The translations under genes and the position numbers were made by a program. The notes under the pieces were generated by a model that saw only the letters and a list, made by a program, of their open reading frames with translations, made no database searches and was not told where the DNA came from. Below are positions 1 through 14,600 of a DNA stretch of 45,000 nucleotides, piece after piece. Position 1 is the first letter of the stretch, and every line of letters starts with the position of its first letter. Origin of the DNA: Botryococcus braunii (Eukaryota > Chlorophyta > Trebouxiophyceae); the NCBI GenBank assembly GCA_002005505.1, contig KV908417.1:398786-443785 (forward strand). The letters run 5' to 3'.

Positions 1-480
1 AACAAAAGAGAAATAATAAAAATCCAGAGGGGCAGGCTTAGCCCCAGGAGGAAACAGCGGGAAAAATATTAAAAATTCAGAGAGGCGTAGTCAGCCCAGA
101 GGGCGCGGGCTGGGAATAGAGAGAGGCACGCTTCGCCCAGGAGGAAAGCAAAGACGCACAGACTTAAAGTTCGGAAGGCAGGCTTAGTCTCAGCAGGAAA
201 CAAAGGAAAATGGTTAAAGATTCAGAGAGGCGTAGTAGGCTGGGGGACTGGAAATAGATAGAGGCAGGCTTAGCCCGGGGGGAAGCAAAGACGCGCAGAT
301 TAAACAAGTCGGAAAGGCAGGCTTCGCGCGGGGGGCCGGCGGCTGGAAATGGAGAGAGACATGCTTAGCCCCGGGAGGAGAACAAAAGAAACGCACATTG
401 AAATAATTTGGAGAGGCAGGCTTAGCCCCGGGGGGGGGGGGGGGGGGGGCGGCGGCTGAAAAGTCGGGAGCTCGGCTTTC
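1..480. repeat. Degenerate ~50-bp tandem repeat
   Basis: The words GGCAGGCTTAGCC, AGGCGTAG and close variants recur near positions 31, 83, 124, 177, 228, 264, 315, 356 and 413, about 41-53 bp apart. Each is followed by a purine-rich stretch (CCAGGAGGAAACAAA). The array ends in a run of more than 20 G at about 428-450. No coding signal is visible. It lies upstream of the first visible methylmalonyl-CoA mutase exon and is probably part of an intron of that gene. Confidence 0.6.
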
Positions 481-545
481 TTGGATTGTGAACGGTTGGA
501 ATGTTCCTCAACCATTACAACCGTCGTCCCTCTTTTTCCCCCCTC

Positions 546-724
546 AATGTGCAAATCGAGAGCTCGCTCGTCGTGTCTTTCATTATCAACATTATTTTTT
601 CTTTTTTCTTTTGTTGCCTTTATTTTTTGTCTTTGGTCAAACGTGCAAATCGAGAGAGCATTCGCCATCCTTTTCTTTTTCGTTTCCCCCCCCCCCCCCC
701 TCAAAGTGCAAATCGAGAGCTCTG
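546..724. repeat. Three copies of GTGCAAATCGAGAG in a pyrimidine-rich tract
   Basis: GTGCAAATCGAGAG occurs near 548, 643 and 706, each preceded by long T- or C-rich runs. The last copy lies about 55 bases before the acceptor of the MCM exon at 776. The pyrimidine richness is compatible with the 3' part of an intron. Confidence 0.5.
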
Positions 725-775
725 ACTCCTTGGCGCAAAGCCGGATTCAAAGCCGGGCCCTGTCATCTGATGCAG

Positions 776-4468
<3,693 letters not shown>

Positions 4469-4661
4469 GCGAGTGTGGGCAGGACACTTAGGGGGCGATG
4501 CTCGGGCCAGCTAGTGGGTGCTTCTGTGTGAGCGAGCGGGCAGATCATATTGCTTCTGCCCAAGCCGCCCTCGCCTGTGGCAGCCGCATCTGCATGGGCC
4601 ACATGGCCACCCCAAGCAGATCGTCTTGCTTCTGCTGTCGCCGCCCGCGCCTCTAGCAACG

Positions 4662-4791
4662 GCAATTCCAGAAGGGAAGCACATTTCAACCCAATGCTTG
4701 CCGGGATCGGGAATATCCTGACTCGGAGAGGAGTGAATTTTGTGCCAAAATGCCACAACAGATTCGATCTCGTTGGAGTTCCCCTTAGCAG
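4662..4791 (-). mobile_element. Degenerate MITE-like copy in the MCM tail array
   Basis: This ~130-bp segment aligns to the reverse complement of the intact TIR element at 20699-20818. Shared words include CACATTTCA, TTTGTGCCAAAA, ATTCGA and the end GTTGGAGTTCCC. Its left terminus is eroded (CAATTCCAGAAGGGAAG). It was probably inserted before or during amplification of the host repeat. Confidence 0.55.
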
Positions 4792-5172
4792 CAGCATCTG
4801 CATGAGCGAGCGGCCAGATCATATTGCTTCTGCTGGAGTCGCCCGCCCCTTTAGCAGCCGCATCCGCATTGTTTGCGGAGGATAAGTAGGCATGACACTG
4901 CGATGAGCGACATGTCCACCCCAGGGCAGATCATGTTGCTTCTGCTGGAGTCGCCCGCCCTTTTAGCAGCCGCATCTGCATAAGCGAGCGGGGAAGGTCA
5001 CTGAGCGTGCGATGCTGGGGCCTACTAGCGGGTGCTTCTGCATGAGCGAGTTGGTAGAACATCTCCGCTTCTGCAGGGGCCGCGCCCGCCTGTAGTAGCC
5101 GCATCTGCATGAGCGACGTGTCCACCTGAAGCAAATCATCTCGCACGTGCCGGAGCCGCCCGCCCCTGTGGC

Positions 5173-5304
5173 ATGGGCATCTCCTACGAGAACACATTTC
5201 AGCCCGAAATTTGCCGTGATTGGGACTCTCTTGACTCGAAATGGAAGAAATCTGTTCCAAGATTTCTTGCCACAACAAGTTCGACCTTGTTGGAGTTCCC
5301 TGTA
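5173..5304 (-). mobile_element. Second degenerate MITE-like copy in the MCM tail array
   Basis: It is homologous to the copies at 4662-4791 and 20699-20818: ACATTTCAGCCCGAAATTTG, GGAAGAAATCTGTTCCAA, GTTCGACCTTGTTGGAGTTC. A third, shorter trace (GAACACATCTCAGCC) occurs near 5601. No ORF is present; it would depend on a transposase encoded elsewhere. Confidence 0.55.
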
Positions 5305-5599
5305 GTAGCCCCGCGTCTGCTTGAGGGAGCGGGCAGATCACGGCGCTTCTGCCGAGTCGCTCGCGCCTGTAGCTGGCGCATCTGCATGAGCGAGCGGGCA
5401 GATCGTACTGCTTCTGCTTTAGTCGGCCCTGCCTGTAGAAGCCGCATTGGCATTATAATGAATAACTAATGATTATCCGTCAATATTGTTTGCGGAGGAT
5501 AACTATGCATAACACTTGGATGGGTGACATCTCCACCCCAGGGCACATCATCTCGCTTCTGCCGGTGTCGCCCGCACCCACAGCAGGGGCAAACTCGAT

Positions 5600-6400
5600 T
5601 GAGAACACATCTCAGCCGGAATGTCGGGCTGTACAGTATCGGCACTGTACTCGTTCCGTGTCATTCCCCATCGTTGGCATAACGCCAACAGGTGTAACAG
5701 CTTCGCTGGAAAGCCCTCAAGCTTGAGGCTCCTTAAGGGTCCTCCTTATGAACAATTCGAAGCAGACGGCACAAGGGAGGTCGCCGCAGCTTGAGTCACG
5801 TGCACGCCCAATATTGGCGGTTTAGCAAGCAGTGAGGCAGATCTAGAAGATGGCTTATCTCCAAAAAAGCAGAACGACACGCATTTCTAGGCATACACGC
5901 TAACCCCGTCGCTTCTAGGTGCGCCATATTTGCGTGGCTGCACTATATTCACGCGATTTTCACCTGAACTATGTGTTTAATGCACTATTGAATTCGTGTT
6001 TGAACCCTGTTGAGTGCCTCTATCTGAAATAGATACACACGCACGGCATCCCTGTGTACATTCAACAGGGTTCAAACACGAATTCAAGAGAGAGCACTGT
6101 CCCCCCCCCCCCCCCAGGGGGCGGGGGCCTCCACACTACCTCTCTATCTTTCTCTTGCCAACCCCCCTCCCCCCCACGCCCCCCTTTTCCCCATCTTTTG
6201 TGTTTCACTTTGTTTGGGATTCTGCTTCTATCTAGGCGACACTTGCCATAGCTACAGTTACCCGGTTACGATCCGCAGTCCTGATGGCGTTTACCCGTTA
6301 ATAACTCGTTCAGCCCTCCCTCATGGAGGAGACACTCTGCAGGTCCGTGGCAGCCGTGCAGCTGTACAGCTGAAATGGCACGTGGTAGCTGAAATGTCGC
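5600..6400. other. Intergenic, no gene seen
   Basis: Mixed-composition DNA without supported exons. GTTTGAACCCTGTTGA (about 6000) and its inverse TTCAACAGGGTTCAAACACG (about 6060) form an inverted repeat of roughly 25 bp spaced about 45 bp. A C-run lies at about 6100-6114, followed by pyrimidine-rich sequence to 6200. Confidence 0.5.
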
Positions 6401-6404
6401 GACT

Positions 6405-7235
6405 TCTTCCTAAATTCAACCAGGGCAGCCCACAAGCTCCCAACTCCTTCCTTATCTCAACCAGGGCAGCCCACAAGCTCCCAACTCCTTCCTTATCTCA
6501 ACCAGGGCATCCCACAATCTCCCAACTCCTTCCTTATCTCAACCAGGGCACCCCACAATCTCCCAACTCCTTCCTTATCTCAGCCAGGGCACCCCACAAG
6601 CTCCCAACTCCTTCCTTATCTCAACCAGGGCACCCCACAATCTCCCAACTCCTTCCTGATATCAACCAGGGCTGCCCACAAGCTCCCAACTCCTTCCTTA
6701 TCTCAACCAGGGCACCCCACAAGCTCCCAACTCCTTCCTTATCTCAACCAGGGCACACCACAGTCTCCCAACTCCTTCCTTATCTCAACCAGGGCACCCC
6801 ACAATCTCCCAACTCCTTCCTTGTCTCAACCAGGGCACCCCACAATCTCCGAACTCCCTCATTATCTCAACCAGGGCACCCCGCGTGTGCACAATCTCCC
6901 AACTCCTTCCTTATCTCAACCGGGGCACCGCACAATCTCCCAACTCCTTTCTTATCTCAACGAGGGCACCCCAAAATCTCCCAACTCCTTCCTTATCTCA
7001 ACCAGGGCACCCCACAATCTCCCAACTCCTTCCTTATCTCAACCAGGGCCCCCCACAATCCCTCAACTAACCTCAACAGGGTAAACCACAATCTCCCAAC
7101 TACTTCCTAGCCTCAACCAGGATACCTCACCGCCTTCCGACTACTTCCTAACCTCAACCAGGGCACCCCACAATCTCCCAACTACTTCCTAATCTCAACC
7201 AGGGCATCCGACGATCTCCCAACTTCCAACCTTAA
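6405..7235. repeat. 41-bp minisatellite, ~20 copies
   Basis: The unit runs CTCAACCAGGGCACCCCACA then ATCTCCCAACTCCTTCCTTA and T. Copies vary by a few substitutions (AAGCTC/AATCTC, CAGCC/CACCC) and degenerate after 7080. Because 41 is not a multiple of three, an open frame across it cycles through all three readings and gives a 41-residue peptide period. This argues against coding. Confidence 0.95.
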
Positions 7236-7664
7236 CGTATTCTTCCTCAACCTCAACAGCTATGCGATGCGTCATTGCTCGAGTCTCTCAAGCCTGTTCC
7301 CGTCATCGGGTCGGCCTCCTCTGGTGAAGGTCCTAGAACACAAATTTGTGTGCGGGGTGACATAAGCATGACTCTAGGATCACCTGCAGAATGAAGATGT
7401 AGATAAATCTGGTGATGATGATGATATCTAGACATTGAAATCATATAAATTGTATGGGGGTTCTTATTATTTTATGTATTAGGCACACTGTACAACCCCA
7501 TGCATCCAACGGGAACTGGCTGGCACTCGGTAGAACCCCATGGGATAACATTGCGCAATCAGTTGCAGAATCAACAGACAAGCTAGACCGCCCGTGGCAT
7601 GTGCTTGCCATCCCCAGCAGACCCCATGAAAAGCAGCGAGCATACAGCTACACAAACACATTGC

Positions 7665-7895
7665 CACGTGTAGGCCAAGGGGTTTATCGGTCCATCCCAT
7701 TGCCATGTGGAGGCCAAGGGGTTTATTTGTCCATCCCATTGCCACGTGGAGGCCCAGGGGTTTATCTGTCCATCAATTGCCACGTGGAGGCCAAGGGGCT
7801 TATCTGTCCATCCCATTGCCACGTGGAGGCCAAGGCTTATATATATCTGTCCATCCCATAGCCACGTGGAGGCCCAGGCTTTCATATCTTCATCC
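7665..7895. repeat. 39-bp minisatellite, ~6 copies
   Basis: Units begin CCCATTGCCACGTGGAGGCC and continue AAGGGGTTTATCTGTCCAT. One copy carries an extra ATATAT. No coding evidence. Confidence 0.92.
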
Positions 7896-9450
7896 CATGG
7901 CGCTGTAACACATGGTGCTCACGGCTGGTGTGCAGAAGTGTGCGGGCTCCACCCTCCCTTCCTTTTCGCGTCGCTTGCACCATGTCTTGTTTGGCCACAT
8001 TCCAGGGAGTTTTTCACTATCACCTTTTGTCTCTGGCCCCTAGATTCCACGTACCCGCATGCTGGGTTTATGGTGTGCGGTTAGGATAGGCTTCACTCTT
8101 TATTCTAAAGTGGGCGTGCTTCTTACGCCGCACATTTGAAAGAGGACCGTGGGTGATTGCTTTCGCTACACGACGAAATAGAGACCTTGTGGGCATGTTA
8201 AACCATGCTGGCTCAAGAAGACAATGCCAGCTCATAGGCATATTTCTGGCCGTATGCATTTGTCGTGCCCACGGCTCATGAAGGAGGAAAAACCCCCTTC
8301 TCTCGCTTCACATGTTCATCGTTCACTTCCAACTCCCTCCGGCTCCATGTTGGATGCTATCCCCTGGCCCAAGAGTACACCACCCATTCTCACTCCCATT
8401 TATTCTCTCACCCACGCACCCTCCCACCCGTTCTCACTCGTTTCCTTTCCACGCATTCTCATGCCAAGCGTACTCATTCTCCAAGTTTTCTTCCTTCCTT
8501 CTCCAAGTTATGGAGGTACGTTCAATTGTACCATCATAAGTTTCCTAGAATGCAGTAACGGACTCCCTTAAATGTAATATTTCCTTCCTTCCTTCCTTGT
8601 GTTGTCTCCCAACACTACTCAGGCAAATCTTCAATTGGTCATCGAATTTTCTATGACCATCTAAAGTTTCTTTAAGATTCAGCCGAGACCAACTAAGATT
8701 CTCAAGGAAAAGCCATCTGAAGACCAACTGAGATTCTCAAGGAAAAGCCATCTGACGATTTTCATGTTCTTTCTCAGATCAGCAAGAACAATGTGCATTG
8801 TTTGGACATTTCTCTTGAACTTTGGGGGGGTTGATGTGCGAGTTGCGGGTTGGGAGATGGATTTGCTTGGGGATGGTGCGGGGGGTTTGACTTCCTCTTA
8901 TGTAATCAAATTTTGTTAGGCAGTGATAAAATTGACGGGAAAAATACTTTAGTAATAGGGGACGCACATCGAAGTCCGGTCATCCAGGAAAGATATCAGG
9001 GGTGGTCACGCACGCCCATGGACGCGCAATGCACGCCCAGGCATGCCCCTTGTACCACCCATGCACCCATCCACCCATGCACCCATGCACCCTTCTTCTG
9101 CCATCCACCCATGCACCCATACACCCCGGATACGGATCATCTGAAAGATCCTCATACGATTAGGAATCATTTCAGGATCATACAAAGATCCTCATGCCGT
9201 CTTCCAACAGGAACCCTCCGGAAGATCACATTTTGTCTTGGTGCGTGCGTGGATGCGGGGCCGATTTCGCAGAACGATACTACGATTAAAAGCTCGATTG
9301 TCTACAAAACTGCATTGCCGTTTGCAACAAGCGAACGGTCGATCAAACCGTTAATTGTCAATTGTAATGGGAAAGGTCCAATTGACGAGGCCCACGTTGG
9401 ACGGTACCGTTGTACGAAGTTCGCGGGACCTACTCGGGGACAAGGAAAAT
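7896..9450. other. Intergenic with small repeats
   Basis: No gene recognised. Holds a ~34-bp tandem duplication at about 8685-8757 (ACCAACTGAGATTCTCAAGG then AAAAGCCATCTGA), (CTTC)n at about 8580-8600 following ATGTAATATTTCC (a word that recurs at 24598), and short CATGCACCCATCCACC repeats at about 9050-9125. Confidence 0.5.
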
Positions 9451-9451
9451 G

Positions 9452-9530
9452 GCTCCTGGGACTGCTTTGGCTGTTGAATTCCTTCCTTCCTTCCTTCCTT
9501 CCTTCCTGGGACTGCTTTGGCTGTTGAGCT
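9452..9530. repeat. Duplicated 23-bp block flanking (CCTT)n
   Basis: CTGGGACTGCTTTGGCTGTT appears at about 9456 and again at 9506, on either side of a (CTTC)n run (9479-9506). This is consistent with slippage or unequal exchange within a short satellite. Confidence 0.8.
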
Positions 9531-10620
9531 GGGGTACTGACTTTCCTCTTGTACCGCACGGACGGCACGTGCTCGCGTTCCGCTCGAACGGACGTTACTA
9601 TGAAGGAAAAAGGAAGATGGGGGCGAGAGCCCTAAACTCCCACCCCGACACTTCCGGCAGTGTGACCCGTGGGTGTGACCTATTTCCCTCCCCCCAGTAT
9701 GACTAATAAGGAATACCTGGGAAACCAAGAAAGATTAGGTTAGATTGGGTCCAGACCGACGGTTACGTACCCCTACCCCCCACCCCTCAAGAATTATATC
9801 AAACCCTCTGTCTAAAGAGCTAACAAATCCCACAGCATACTATGGGCAATAGGTTGTTGGAAATTCAAAGAAAGCGTCGTGGATTCTCGGCCCCCATATA
9901 GCGACTCGCGCAACTTCGCGTAGCTTCTGCTAAGCCATTTAACGAGAAAAGTCTCACTCAAGGCTTCACTCTTGGTTATAAAAGTGAAATATATTGGACT
10001 TTGCATGCACTTTAGAGCTTGCACGCATTTAAAGGTTGCAATGCATTAAGAGCTTCTTCTGCCTAAGATCAATTCAGCACGACCAGACACCATCGCCTTT
10101 CCATCATCTCCTGCAGAATCCCTATTTTCTAATGAAAACTGGAAGGACAGGAAAGGAAATGAAACGTGAAGCTCCCTCTTTTTCTTCCTTCTTCCTCAGC
10201 ACCGACTCTCTTTGAAATAAAAAGTGAAGCAGTGGTACTACATGCACAGTGGCCACTGGTTGCCGAGCGGCGTCCTGACCCCCGTGTGTAGCAAGGAGTA
10301 CATGGTAGACATGTTACTTCGAGGAAAAAAGAATCAAACACGTAAAACATGTGCCGCAAATGATTCCTTGTATAGTGGGGGTTCGGGGGGCATGTGCCCC
10401 CTGTATGTTCAGTGAAAGACTGAACGTGCACGTTCAGTCTTTTCCTCACCAAATGGTGGCCGCCTGGAGCTGGATCAAAAGTGAGGTGAGTTGAAAAAAT
10501 CAGAGAACTCTTCTTGTTAGGCTGGTTCTCTTGAAAGTTGGGCAAGAGATAAAGCAAAGATTAGAGCCGCAATAAGTTAACAAATTGTTGCCGTGCAATG
10601 AGGAAGGACGGGCCCAAAGG
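9531..10620. other. Intergenic, no gene seen
   Basis: Unique-looking DNA with no supported exon on either strand. GTGCACGTTCAGTC/ACTGAACGTGCACG at about 10410-10440 forms a short inverted repeat (TTCAGTGAAAGACTGAA nearby). Confidence 0.4.

Positions 10621-10699
<79 letters not shown>
10621..10699. repeat. (GT)n microsatellite
   Basis: An uninterrupted GT run of about 78 bases upstream of the MYB gene. Confidence 0.98.
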
Positions 10700-10700
<1 letters not shown>

Positions 10701-10875
10701 CAAGGTTCGCGTCCTTTTAAAATCGCAAAGGAGTTGTACTGCAGGACTGGGGTAGCCCATGAGGCTCGGACTGTCCGGTACAAACTACACCTTCGGGCTT
10801 GTTGGAAGAGTTACCATGTGGGGACGAAAGGGGGCTAAGGGTGCATCCGTATCCAGTTAGACTACGATGCGTATC

Positions 10876-10890
10876 TGTGTGTGTGTGTGT

Positions 10891-10985
<95 letters not shown>
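10876..10985. repeat. (GT)n microsatellite
   Basis: About 109 bases of GT with one GTATGT interruption, ending in TTTTGGGAGGGGGGG. GT lies on the coding strand of the adjacent MYB gene, as it does in the MCM introns. Confidence 0.98.
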
Positions 10986-10987
<2 letters not shown>

Positions 10988-10999
10988 GGGAGGGGGGGA

Positions 11000-11687
11000 G
11001 TGCGGCAGACACACTGGTGCGAGCGTATGCGAGGGTGTGTGTGAGGAAGGAGAGGAGAGAGGGGGGGGCGGATCTTGCTCTAGTTTACTAACAGAAGTAA
11101 TCTGTTGATGTTTCTTGTTGAGGGGGTGCGCGAGGGAGTGACACATAATGGGAAGCGGAAGCTGGTCAAAGAGGGCGCTTTTACCGCTGCAAAAAGTTGC
11201 CCCTTTGTGTAGGAGGACAGGAAAACTAGCGAATGCAACCCCAGCGGGAATGGCCCTCTGCGGACACGACTGCTGGTTTCTGCGGCCCAAGGTGATTGTT
11301 TTGCTTTGTGCCCTTCGCAACTGGAGATTTCGACCTGAGAAAGCCCTTTTCAGTCGGTTCTCGTTACTCGGCATCGCGACGCAGGCCGAATTCTGAAACA
11401 CATGCGAGGCGGCGAGTGCTTCTTGCTGACCTTTGCAAACGAGCACGCTCACGTGGTAGGGGCGGTTGTTACCGATTAGGTAGTCCCCGTGGTTGTAAGA
11501 ATGCCGACGTGCCACTTTTCGCGTTAACCTTGTTACTAACCGTATTGAGGTGGCGGAAGGGGGGGTTAACGAAATAGGACCGGGGACCTGTGAGCCGAAG
11601 CCAAAATGGTGGTTGGCCTCGGGCCTTGTCACACCGCACGGTAGTTGGCCTCTTTATCAATAACCTGCGTCCAGAGTCTTGTTTGCC
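11000..11687. other. MYB upstream region
   Basis: No coding exon supported. It probably holds the promoter and 5' UTR of the MYB gene whose ATG is at 11688, but no TATA box or other site stands out. Confidence 0.35.
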
Positions 11688-14600
11688 ATGAGTGCTGGTG
11701 AGGAGTCAGATCCTTCTGGCAGGGTGTGCGATGACGAAGAGTTAGACTTTAGTTTTTGTGACTCTAAACAAGCCCGGCGGTCGACTTGGAGCCCCGAGGT
11801 GAGACGGCGCTTGGAAAAGGACTGGTTGGCTCCAAGGGAATCTTTACATGTCTCATAGACTTAATTGGTTCCCTTTGTGGTTGCAGGAGGATGCGAGGCT
11901 TATGGAGCTCGTTTCTAAGCATGGCCCTTGTAATTGGTCTGTTATAGCGGAGGTAGGTATTTATGCCTGTATCATGTTGGCTTTGATTATAATTCGAGAG
12001 TGTCTAATGAGGCTATCCTGTGCAGCAACTCGGGGGAAAGCCTGTCAGAAATGGAAAGAGTTGCCGCTTAAGGTGCGCACAATTCCAACTTGGCAGAGGT
12101 TTTAGGAGTACGGGGGAAGAGGAGCTATTGTCATGGTCTCCTCTTTTGAGGTGTTTATCAATTGATCTATCTCTCAGTTTCTTCAGATCTGATAGGAATG
12201 AGGATGTTGCGAAGTATTCGGAGGAGTCCGGTTCCGGTAAGGGACACGTTTTGGCCCTTGTCGCCAGCTTAGTGTTTCTTTTGCTCCCCGGCCCACGGAT
12301 CGATGTGCGGCATTTCACGAGTTGTCTGATTCTTTTCAGTTACTGATGGAGCTTTCCCTTTTCTTCTTTGACCGGAAGAGCTCTGACCTTGCTCGTGAGG
12401 GGCCGTAGGTGGTTCAACCAATTAAACCCAAAGTTGAAGAAAGAACCGTTCACCGCAGAGGAGGTGTGCTGTTGCTTTTGTTCCTGAAACGACAGTCTTG
12501 TGAATTTTCGCAACTAGTTCGAGAGGTCGGAGTGCCGATATCAGTTGCGTGCCTTCGAGCGGGACACCATCGTCGCAGCTCTTTGGGAAAGAGAGATGCC
12601 ACGGGATGCGTACACTCGAAGCCATTCTGGATGCATGCAAATGGAGGCGTTTGTTCCAGAGCGTGGGGGAAACGGAGGGGTGTTTTCGGGTCCTCAAAAC
12701 CACTGTCCTGGGACCTTAATTTGCACACAGACTTGATGAGCAACATGTTATGCCATGTCGCTTCTTATCCTTATTCCCTGATCCAGTCGGGGCTGGCTTT
12801 GATGTGCTCAAGTTGCCATGCAGGAGAGAACCATTGCAGTGAAGCACAAGGAACTTGGCAACAGATGGGCAGCAATCGCAAAATTCCTACCTGGGAGGAC
12901 AGATAATGCGATTAAGAATTACTGGTGACTCCCCTGGCACATGGGTTCACCGCGGTCCTGCGGTTTTCTTAGCAGATCAGATGCTGCCCCTTGAAATCTC
13001 TTTACCACTCTCCTGTCAAACCTGTTGGACGGCAATGTGGTCATAGTCTTTTATTTCTAGGGGGGCCGGGGTATTTTTCTTGTGGAGCATCTGCCCCAAA
13101 GGGGAGGGAAGGGGGGTGGGGGGACGTACACAAGTTGGAGACCACTTCAGGGATGTTACTCTTTCTTGCCAAATGGCTGGAACAACAAGCAATTATCCCT
13201 GCCCAGACTTAAGCTGCACAGTAAGGGGCGGCATGAGAACCTTTGCATGCCGCCGCCCCTCCTGTGCAATTAGAGTGTGGGCAGGGGCACATGCTGTTTA
13301 TTCATCCTGCTGGAGTCATACTTACCAAACTGTTTTTCTCCAAGAAGTGGTCTAATGTACTTCACCACTTCTTAAAATTGAATTTCCACGTCCATGCCGA
13401 GTGGTCGCTGCATCAGACATCTCCACCCACTGGACTCTGGAAGATTGATAACCTTGGCTTGTTTGACTCGTCCTGCCTTGGCCAGTTCAACTCAAAGCCC
13501 ATTATTAACCTCCATCTGTTTGTCATGGAACCGCTAAATGGCTGTTTTGCAACCCTCAGGAATGGGCACCTGAAAAGGAAGGTCTTGGGGCACCAGAAGA
13601 ATCAGGAAAAACTCCACACTGCAAGAATGAAAGCCCTTATGGAGGCCAGCACCTCTTCCGAGAGGAGAACTGGTAGGTTTTCCCATCTGCTCCTCTGCTC
13701 CAGCACACCCTCCCAAGCCTTGGTGGCTGGACAGATGTAACTTCTTCTGCCTTTACAAGAGTGGGATAAAAGGACCAGCCCAAACGTTCAACGACCCAAA
13801 GCCATGTGTTTCAAGTTAAAGTCGCATCTGGCGAGAAGCCAGCTGGCGGCCCACAGCGGCCGCAACAGTGAAACTGACCTGACGCCTGGCAGAATATCCC
13901 GCCACGTCTTCCTGTGCAATGATGGCCTGTTCAGCCCTTGGAGCCTCTGCAACAAGGCCAGCGCATCTTCTTCTGCATGAAGGAGACATTCTTTTTCCCT
14001 TCCCCACTGCAAACAAATCTTAGTCGGACTATTGTGGCAGACGAGTCTTTTAGTTGATCCCCATCACGGCCCCCACTTCTTTGTACTTATAAGGCGTCCG
14101 CACTTCCAATCGCGGGATTTCATGCCCCGCTGATTTCGAGCTCCGCTGAATTTGGTGCTCGTAAAAGCAGCAAGTGTTTGTGTTAAGCACTGCAAAGGCC
14201 GCGAGTGCTCGCTCCAAGCGCTGAACTGGAAGCCCTCTTATTTTATGCCTTTGGCGTGAGCCGTCTTGCATGCCTTTGGCTTAAGCCCCTCTTGTATGCC
14301 TTTGGCTTGAGCGTGCTTCCTTTGACCCTGAGCAACTGAGGACGAGCCCTGTGGTGCTGCTGTTCTCACACGTTGGGAAAGCACGTGCTTGGGAGAGCTC
14401 CCCAGGCTAGAAGACACCCGGAGGTTCATACAATGACGGATATGGTCAAATGTAAATGTAAATTTCACGTTACTATGTGAGCATAATTTGTACTATGTAA
14501 GCATATAAATCAAAGAGAATACGATGCTTATGCTCCATTTTATGATGTAAGCCCCTGAAATCGAGGCTGTACTGAGGGAAAGAGAGGGCTGACCAAGCCT

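Noticed and set aside
6214..7110. 298-codon ORF with repetitive peptide
   Set aside because: It comes from a 41-bp minisatellite that shifts frame every unit; there is no conserved peptide frame.
13740..13860. Possible extra MYB exon after 13672
   Set aside because: An acceptor CTCTGCTCCAG exists, but the exon would soon end in a stop within a dispersed repeat, whereas joining 13672 to 16811 keeps phase and yields a 555-codon protein.
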